Positions 56,059 through 64,000 of a stretch of 64,000 nucleotides of DNA are shown piece by piece. The DNA comes from Euonymus europaeus (Eukaryota > Streptophyta > Magnoliopsida > Celastrales > Celastraceae). The notes under the pieces are model-generated. The model saw only the letters and a program-made list of their open reading frames with translations. It did not search any database and was not told where the DNA came from. Positions within the stretch are counted from its first letter, which is position 1, and each line of letters opens with the position of its first letter. Both the position numbers and the translations under genes were made by a program. The stretch covers positions 19,548,001-19,612,000 of the forward strand of contig OY756962.1 of NCBI GenBank assembly GCA_963580455.1, given 5' to 3'.

Positions 56059-58391
56059 TGTAGCACCCCGAATCTTCGGATAACCTGTGGTGGTAAATCA
56101 AGTAAAATAGGCGATATCATACATGTCATAGATGATGTCCTGCGTGATGTGGGGAAGTTACGGGTGACATAAATTGGATTAAAATATTTTTAATGAATTA
56201 TATAAGGAAAATAAAAATAATGGGAGCCAGAATCATGATAATCAGAGTTAAAAATTAAATTACTATAAATTTTGAAAGTATAAATTAGAATATGAAAATT
56301 ATGACAAATACAATGAAAAACTCGTAAATATTACGATTATAGCATCTCCAGTAAGTAAATAGATCACGTGATAAAAAAAATGATACGAGAAATAATTAAT
56401 GCGAGTTTCTAGGATGAAAGGATAGGGGTTTACTATGAGCTAAATATTACGATCGCATGAATTGCTATAATCGGAATGGAGGTAAATTTATTAAGAATTT
56501 CAAAAAATTAAATCTATTAAGTATTTTAAAAGCTAGATTAGAAATCGTCAAGAGTTAAATGGGTGATGACAACTTTGTAAATAATGTTAAGGCAATTCTG
56601 GAATAAACAAAAAAATTAGGGAAAGTGTTGAAACAAGTAAAATAAATAAGTAAATGATTAAATAAATATAAAAGGGTTGGCACAGGAATCTAGGAACCCT
56701 AGGCCAGCAGTTGTTGGAATGGGCAAGGCGGCGACGGAAACTAGATAAGGCGACGGTTGGCGATCGAGTTTGTACGAGAAGGACGATCACGGCGAGGCGA
56801 ACTTGTCCATACTCGTTTCGGATAGAACGGAGTCGGTATTGTTGACCAACGACGCATGAGAAACACAGTTGCGCCGCTTCTTTCCTGCCACAATCCGCCT
56901 CATTTTGGTCACCATATAGGTAGTTGTTCTTACTGTTAGACTCGTCAGGCCGCCCTCTACCGGCGTATGTCGGTCGTGGTCGTCATCGCACTGGTAATGG
57001 TGGTGACCCGCCTTCTACCCGAATTCCATGTCAAATGGGCTTGGTAACCCGTGACTGTGTGTGTGGCTTATATTGATATAACCGGGTCAATCTGACCCGA
57101 TTGAATACCACAATTTAATAAAGTTCAAGTTATTTATAAAAAGGAATTAGTTAAAGATAATTTAAATTAATAAATGTTGATAGATGTGGATGTTATCATG
57201 GGTTTCAGGAACCAACTATATAATTGAGATATCGGGATTTATGGGGGCACACGACTGCAAGTAATATTCAACTGTACTACGGGACAATGCAATTTATGAA
57301 TTGTATGTTTTATTGTCTGTGTAATTGGTTTGATTATTGATACATATTTGATCAAAATCCTATGATGAGTTATGTGTGAATAGTGATATATATGATTTAT
57401 CTATGTTATAGCTGCATTGAATGTGCTGATTGGTTATTGTTATTGGATGACAAAACTGTTATTGTATTTCTCTGTAGAATGTAGTGTGTACTGTTATGTG
57501 CTTAAATAGAACATGGTGATAAGACTGATATGATGACGGTTTTGATATTCTTATAAGTGACTCGTATGTATGATTTACTGAGATATTAAATACTGTTCAT
57601 AAGCACGATGCATTGCACTGCATGAAAATAGAAATTTTTAGTTTATTGAGAGGATGTTTTAACGAACAGGGTACAACTGCTACATGGAGGGTGTACTGAA
57701 ATATTAAGGTCGAGGCTTACTGGAAATGGAAATGAAAATAGAGATGATTTTGACTGAAAAGTGTTCTTTGGTAGAATACTTAATTAAAGAAAAATCCCGA
57801 TCGGTTGCTCTATAGCAGTTTACCTAGGTTAAGGGTCCAGGTATTGGAAAAGAATTTAAATGGCTGACTGTTTTATAACGATAATGTTCACGTGCATTCA
57901 TGCATAAGTATTACTTGCTGAGCTCTAGCTCACTATGTTCCGTGATACAGGTACTGAATCTTTGATGATTAAACTAACCTAGCTGTTGATGGCGTGACTG
58001 CGGATCCATGAGAAGGATGCTCATGTGCCGGAGTTAGGTTTTGTTAGTTCATAATAAGATTACTAATTCTATTTAGGTTTACTGATTATTTCCAGTATTC
58101 AAATTTTCACGAAGGAACAAAATTTCGAAAAACAAGAAGTATGTATTGTACCTCTTTACTTTAATTACAGTCACAGAATTATGATTGTTTAATGATCATT
58201 GAAATTAGGATGATTAAATTGAGTTATTTGCGAAGTTTATTTAGTTAGAGTATTTTAATTTTATACTAACAGTAATTAAGTTTCTCTATAACTATATATA
58301 ATTAGGTGGTTCTGATGGATATGAATGTAAAATAGTTAGCATTTTGGACTACGAGTCCATGAATTAGGATTTCGTGGGACGAGGTGTTACA
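56059..58391 (+). mobile_element. solo LTR (2333 bp), same superfamily as element A
   Basis: Begins TGTAGCACCCCG and ends CGAGGTGTTACA, with perfect duplication AAAAC (56054-56058 and 58392-58396). The block 57890-58040 aligns with the reverse complement of 14880-15050 in element A's LTR (GTGCATTCATGCATAA, TATGTTCCGTGATACAGGTA). No internal region. Orientation is inferred from this alignment: sense on the plus strand. Confidence 0.82.
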
Positions 58392-58396
58392 AAAAC

Positions 58397-59253
58397 AATG
58401 CCTATACGTCATTTAAAAATAACCTTAAATCTAATAAATAAAATTTAGAACAATCTAACTTTGAGCCTTACCACCAATATATTGACGCTAACCAAGAAAT
58501 AATGAAAATGAAGGACCAATATTATCAACAATACTAGACAAAGGGAGGATATCCAATTATCCACGATACATCATTACACAATCTCTAACAATAACATAAG
58601 ATAGAGATCCTTTTATACAACAAACATTGCATTCAATCTCATTACTAAACATATAAAACAATGATATGATCAGTAAATATAAGAACTACAACAATTGTAA
58701 CAAAAATTAAAAACACAAAATAAAAATATATCTCAAAGCCTGATGAATCAATCTCTATTGGCAGGAAAAATACATAAATGTTGATATAACCATTAAACAG
58801 GCCATATATTTGAACATCCATGAAGTCAAAAGCATCTAAAAGCTACATTATCGATCATAGTGCTAACAACTAGACTTCCAAACATGACTAATCAAACAAA
58901 TTATTTTCATGAATATTGAGATATTCATGAAGAAACTCTAAGAAAAATTTATTGCATCAAGAATGAAGCTCCACAACATACGTTTTCACCTTACCATCAA
59001 CATATTCATGCTTCTAATTGAGTAAAATGTCACCATGATAGATAAAAAGAGTCAACCATTGATTATCATTCATCATAAATATTGAGAAAGAAACAATGAA
59101 GAGAGTATTATTTCAATAAAGAGAAACATGAAAATAAAATTACACTAAAGAAATTGAAACACACAGAACAAAGAAAGTAAACAATACTTCATGCAGATGT
59201 CCAATTACTTTATACTTGCTGCATTTGTAGAATTTGTTACCTTCATGATTGTT
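58397..59253. other. intergenic, no gene seen
   Basis: AT-rich, no open frame or repeat that I can support. Confidence 0.4.
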
Positions 59254-59262
59254 CTATTTTTT

Positions 59263-60017
59263 GCCACATGGCTTGGTTAAGTTTAATGATGACACGTGTA
59301 CATTCTGAATCGTATACACCGTCTAGGCCAAAAAAACCCTCTATACTTGCGAATATGGGTAAAAAAACCCTTATTGTTTGGTAATTTGGGTCAAATGACC
59401 CCTCTATTAACATCAAACTAGAATTCAAAAGCTTCAATTGAAACCTGAATATACAACCATCAAACCATCCATTCAAATAATCAAAATCAGATTTCAAACC
59501 ATCAAATGACCCCACCCTCTATATTAGTATTTGAAGCTGCCATCACAAGGTTGCTGCAATTTTCTGTAACTATGGACCTTGAACAACTAGATTGTGCAAT
59601 TTTGGCAGACCTTGAGGCATAGTCATGCTACCAAAAGCTCTATTAGCAATATTATGCTAAGTTGGTGGATAAGCAGCAGTTATATCACTTCTCTAGCTAT
59701 TTTAAGCTATGTAATGTTTAAGTACTTTAAGTTCTGAATTTGTAATTTGAATGTCTAACTGTGATGGTTGTGTATAATGTTTGAGATTTGATGGTTTAAA
59801 ATATGAATTGATGGTTTAATGGTTATATATTGAGGTTTGAATTGAAGCTTTTGAATTATGGTTTTATGTTCATAGAGGGGTCATTTGACCCAAATTACCA
59901 AATAATAGAGTCTTATTTGACTCGTAATTCCAAGTATAAGGGCTTCTTTGGCATAGAGGTGTATATTATTCAGAATGTACATGTGTTGTCATTTAATTAA
60001 AACAAACCATGTGACAA
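59263..60017. mobile_element. non-autonomous Mutator-like element (755 bp)
   Basis: Long inverted repeats of roughly 240 bp (59263-59510 against 59770-60017). They share ACATTCTGAAT, TTTGGTAATTTGGGTCAAAT, GACCCCTCTAT and TTCAAAAGCTTCAATT. Perfect 9-bp duplication CTATTTTTT (59254-59262 and 60018-60026). The 250-bp centre is non-coding. Confidence 0.9.
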
Positions 60018-60026
60018 CTATTTTTT

Positions 60027-61680
60027 AAAAAATGACATGTCATTAGTTATCGATCACGTTAGCATTTTTTTGATTGAAAATTGTCATAAGGGCTAACGTG
60101 AGGACTTCGTTGACCCAAAAAAAAGTACAATGACCTGGATTATCCAAATAAAGAATTATTTTAAGCAATAGTTTGTAGTGACTAAATTGGTATTAGACCC
60201 AACTCCAACTTGATAGGCTCACAACTTAAACACTTATAGCCTAGCCTTACAACCTAATAGGCTCCCCATGTAGGCAACTGCCGACATTACAGGTCTACAA
60301 CCTAGGCAACAATGTAACAACCTCACAACCTAAGCATCTACAGTTTAAGTAGGACCATAACAAGCACACGACCTAAAGAACTACCAGCCTAAGACCTACC
60401 TCATGGGTCATAACAGGCTTGGTCACCTAACCTAGGCCCAAAGGCTAGTATAGTAGCAAAGCCCACCATCTTAACTTGTCATCTCATGAGCTGGTTGAAA
60501 AGACAAGAGTCCACCTCGAGCCATCCTTGGCATTCACCCATTGTGTCCTTGACACAATATCAAACTTTCTCCTGACAATGCCTTCAAAGCGCACGTGCCT
60601 CTAACAGAGCTTGTTTTCTATGTGGGTCTTCCAAGCACCTATTAATAGAAGATGTCATTCCACTTTGGATTCATTCATGGGATGATGGGGAGTTGGGAGT
60701 GGCTGCAATACAGATTGCATACAATATGTCCTTGATTGAAAGCTAGGTCATCCAAGTGATTTAAGCAAGGACAAAGCATCACTGATGGATTCCACTTGGG
60801 AATTGGTAAATAAACCCAATTGCTTTACACCCAATGCTATAATAGGTTATCTTATAACTTGTGTCAATTTAAAATAAATAAATTTTGAAGAAATTGTTCA
60901 CGTGGTTAAGCAATTCACATTAACACTACAGTGAACTTGTATTGTTAAATGATTATGTGTCTTTTTTTTTAATTTAAAAATGAATGACCTAGCTGTCAGT
61001 CTCACCATAATAACGTGCATTCAATGGTTGTACTAGTTTTTTAAGTAGTCAGTCTCATCATAAATTTTTTCTTGGTGTAAAATCTTAAAAATGGACACAA
61101 ATACAAATTATTTAACACCAAAAATAACTACCAATAACCCAAAAAAATACACCATTGTGCATCATATATTTTCATTCCCAACCACATCAGCATTATACGT
61201 ATCCCAAGATCGCCACATCAGCAAAACATAATTTTCAATACAATATCAATTTTTATTAGTTGGACCCACAACAAATCAATTATGTAATTAAAAATAAATG
61301 TCTGACTTGCTGGAAATCAATCATATAATTAAAGGTTACCTAGTTTTGTCAACCAGAGGCTTTTATATAAATAAAAATTATTGATTTGACAAAAAGATAA
61401 CCATTAACTGCGGTAAGTACACTTGGGGAAGGGGTTTGAAATAGACTTGGGTTCAAATAAAATAACTCAATTAATAATGTTCAGCTCGCACGTTTATTAG
61501 TTAATTGACTAATTAACATCCAATTAATAAGAGATATAATACATAACTATGTGTCACTTAATTTTTATCATTTCAAATGCTAAGTAGTTTCAAATGAAAT
61601 TTGTGCTTTCATTTTTAGAAATATTAGATCAATACATCTAATCAAGTATATGAATAAAATTGGAAGTTGAAAATATGGAC
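60027..61680. other. intergenic, no gene seen
   Basis: 60180-60620 has repeated ACAACCTAA-type words and a more balanced composition, possibly an old repeat. 60840-61650 is AT-rich. Nothing firm. Confidence 0.35.
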
Positions 61681-61689
61681 TTTACTGAC

Positions 61690-62235
61690 TGCATGTAGGT
61701 ATCAAACTGCTCCGCATAGGGAGTAGCCCATGTAGCTGCGCAAGCATACCTATAATGAACCCACCCAGGTGTAATGGGAGGCATAGGATAATCCCCTGTC
61801 AAACTGACATGGACATAGTGATTACCATTAACATGCCCTATTGCGATAGTAATGTGATGAAAGGGGGGGGGGGGGAGGTTGTACGAAGTGGTAGATATGT
61901 CAAATTCTCTCTATGATGAAGAACATGTAATATCACATTATATGTTATGTTGAAGCAATCAACACACCCATGTCAGACATTGTCATCCAGTCCTCATAGG
62001 GTGCTGCAACATCAGTTTGAAAGAAGTCCAGTGAGTGTCTAATAGTACATGCTCTCTCATAACCGCCAAATATTTTAACATATTGCCCCTAAAATGTGTC
62101 CAACTCTGCCATCAAATTATACCGAACATTGGGCCATTCATCCTCTGGAAGCCCAAGAGACACAACTATCGATTAAAAGCCACAATTTCCATCTACTCTC
62201 ACATCTTGTACATCCATAATGTATGGATGCTATAA
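61690..62235 (-). pseudogene. OTU-like cysteine protease domain, decayed, downstream of the MULE transposase
   Basis: Minus strand reads MDVQDVRVDGNCGF (DGNCG at 62193-62179, the OTU active-site block with its catalytic Cys). A stop follows at once, then SLGLPEDEWPNVRYNLMAEL, then APYEDWMTMSDMGVLI, and near 61840 IAIGHVNGNHYVHV with the His region expected near the end of the domain. Stops and a C-run slippage site (12 G at 61864-61875 on the plus strand) break the frame. The domain follows the transposase C-terminus in the same direction with little spacing, so the two were probably one polyprotein. OTU enzymes remove ubiquitin; here it is non-functional. Confidence 0.7.
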
Positions 62236-62321
62236 AGCTAGGAACTGATCAAGATATGTTATTGAAGAGTGGTTTTTCTTTCCCTACCTCAAACTCCCTT
62301 GTGTAGAGAGAGATTGATTAT

Positions 62322-64000
62322 TTACAATAGAGGAGCAGTTGTGTCTTGATGGTTCATTTGGGGAAAAAAATCATGCTCAAACATCTTTGAGTTAGGGCGT
62401 CTGGATGAGCAACTATGTCTGTGAAGTTCCTGATGCTGAAAAAAATCACTTTGATCAACACCACGTGCAATGGAATTCTTATGTGTGGTGGTGAGTACAT
62501 TTTTCTTTGTGGGCGGGCGCCCTCTAGTGTTAGTCTTCACAGTCGGTTCTCAAAGAGAAGTTTTCGATGGTATGAATATGTCTCTTAACTTCCTTAGCCA
62601 ACTGACTTTTACATGCCTTGTCTGCTGCTTGAATTGTTCTGTGAACATTTTTACATCAGTGCTACAGTCATTGTCATCCTCTTCAAGCGTCTCAAATGGC
62701 AATAAATCAAGCTTTCTCCAAAATTTATCAACGACATCAAGCAGTATGCTATGACCTTTGCTCACGTACATGGCTTGTTCGTGAGCACATGGTAGTCCGT
62801 AACTCCTACGAAGTTGACATCTGCATCTATAAGAAACCTCTCCAACTTCTTTCGACCGCTTAAACTCAGTCCACATGAGATTCAACCCCTCGATGACAAC
62901 AAAACCACGTAATTCTTGAAAGTGATATATATTGAATCGGTGTGGAACGATGATTTTGCTTCTCTCAATGCTTGCTTTGATAGCTATGTCCTGCGATTGG
63001 ATTACTTAATGAATCCACATTATGAATCTCTACAAGTCTAACTGTGATGAGCATAAATATCTTTTCAAGTTAGCATGCTAACTCTTGACCCTATTAGTTG
63101 TGTTGTTTCCAAAATGCAGATATTTGTCCGTCCAAGCAAACACAAACATCTTCTTATGCGATGTTAGCCATACATTTTTCAGATATTGCATCAATGTCGG
63201 GAACTTCTGTAAGACTACTTCAAGGAGTGTCGTATTGCTCATGTAGGAGTTCTCATTTTCATATTCCATCATTGTAGTCCACATGCAGTAGAATGCATTA
63301 TAGGCTTTATTGTCTTCTATTGATCGCTTGCATATTGTTAAAATACTCTGATAGATGTGCCATCTACAGAGTAGTTTAGATGCATCAAAAAATACCTGAG
63401 CACACGCTTTCATCAGCCCAACTCTTTTTCCATAACGATCACTCTTGGGCCACAACATCCATACATTGCAGATCGCAAACATTCCAAAGCCCAAGTATAA
63501 GTAGTATTTTTTCCGAATTTAAATATGCAAAAGCGATGCAAAATATCCAACTGGTTGAAGTCACACCAACAATTTTAAGGAGAGACAAACCATACCAATT
63601 TGTCTAATATCTCGCATCCATTAATAAGACGTGCGGAAATGCAAGTAGTCGCTTTAGCGATTCAGGATATGCGAAGAATAAATCTTCGAGCTAATTAGTT
63701 GTACGGTTTGCCCGATAGTAAAAAAAATACCGATGAACATTGAGGAATGTTAACACATCCTACAACTGTGAATGACCCGATTTCTCAGCCCTCTTATGTT
63801 TTTTGCATCCATTATATATGATTCTGATGGTTGACACGTTGTTCGGATCTCATTTTTCAACTCCGTCAAGATGTCCCGTGACTTGGCATTCTGTGCAGAC
63901 ATGTCAACCATAACTTGAATTTCATATTCGGAAAACCTACCGGGGTAAGGATGTGCCTCCATATATGTTGCAGGAGCATGATTATGCTTCGCACATACCA
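62322..64000 (-). pseudogene. Mutator-like (FAR1-type) transposase, broken, continues past the right edge
   Basis: Order on the minus strand: an N-terminal segment (63962-63750, SEYEIQVMVDMSAQNAKSRD); the MULE core from about 63600 (IVGVTSTSWIFCIAFAYLN, then LMKACAQVFFDASKLLCRWH with the usual C-x2-H, then NVWLTSHKKMFVFAWTDK and HFGNNTTNRVKS); a linker with stops (62885-63078); and a SWIM zinc finger (CRCQLRRSYGLPCAHE, 62820-62770) followed by FWRKLDLLPFE. The C-terminal basic stretch NTRGRPPTKKN lies near 62530-62500. Several stops and shifts interrupt it, including one through the region of the second catalytic Asp. Related host genes (FAR1/FHY3) derive from such transposases, but the decay and OTU context argue for a transposon copy. 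Confidence 0.8.

Overview
This is a gene-poor, repeat-rich stretch of a plant nuclear genome, almost certainly a eudicot. The evidence is AT-rich introns with GT..AG borders, a multi-exon COP9 signalosome subunit 3 gene, plant-type LTR retrotransposons primed by initiator tRNA-Met (TGGTATCAGAGC), plant Mutator-like elements, and plant-type Myb/SANT-like genes. There are no operons, CRISPR arrays or bacterial features. I cannot name the species from the sequence.

Layout. 1-840: possible end of a gene entering from the left. 840-7000: a decayed LINE split by a very young, coding-intact Ty3/Gypsy chromovirus (1500-6648, TSD TTATT, two 221-bp LTRs that look identical, one 1560-codon Gag-Pol ORF ending in a chromodomain). 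7390-11328, minus strand: CSN3, nine exons recovered, C-terminal exon not found. 11500-12060: organelle-like sequence. 12952-14130: two diverged direct repeats.

14481-40610 is a four-level nest, each level supported by a target-site duplication. A copia-like solo LTR (TSD GGTAG) is split by element A, a minus-strand Tekay/Del-like chromovirus with 1.8-kb LTRs (14539-40251, TSD ATTAT). A's chromodomain codons are split by element B, a minus-strand long-LTR element with a tRNA-Arg-like primer site (16430-33021, near-perfect TSD GYCCT). B's left LTR is split by a 4685-bp Mutator-like fold-back element (17723-22407, TSD CAATTAAAA) whose two arms carry tandem arrays in opposite orientation. B has no visible gag-pol but carries a 148-codon ORF of unknown function with TATA-like and tandem-repeat sequence upstream.

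42296-47421 is element C, a third Ty3/Gypsy element (TSD GAACC), decayed in its coding part, whose pol frame ends inside the 3' LTR. From 49440 on come two related Myb/SANT-like gene copies (51083-52053 with one in-frame stop; 55580-55897 truncated), an isolated exon resembling proteasome subunit alpha-2 (50414-50483), two solo LTRs of about 2.0 and 2.3 kb (53062-55109, TSD CTACC; 56059-58391, TSD AAAAC), a 755-bp non-autonomous Mutator-like element (59263-60017, TSD CTATTTTTT), and at the right edge a decayed minus-strand MULE/FAR1-type transposase with a SWIM finger and a downstream OTU-like protease domain.

The only clear conserved housekeeping gene is CSN3. Most of the window is mobile DNA at different stages of decay, and the most recent event appears to be the intact chromovirus at 1500-6648. 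All alignments and difference counts were made by eye.
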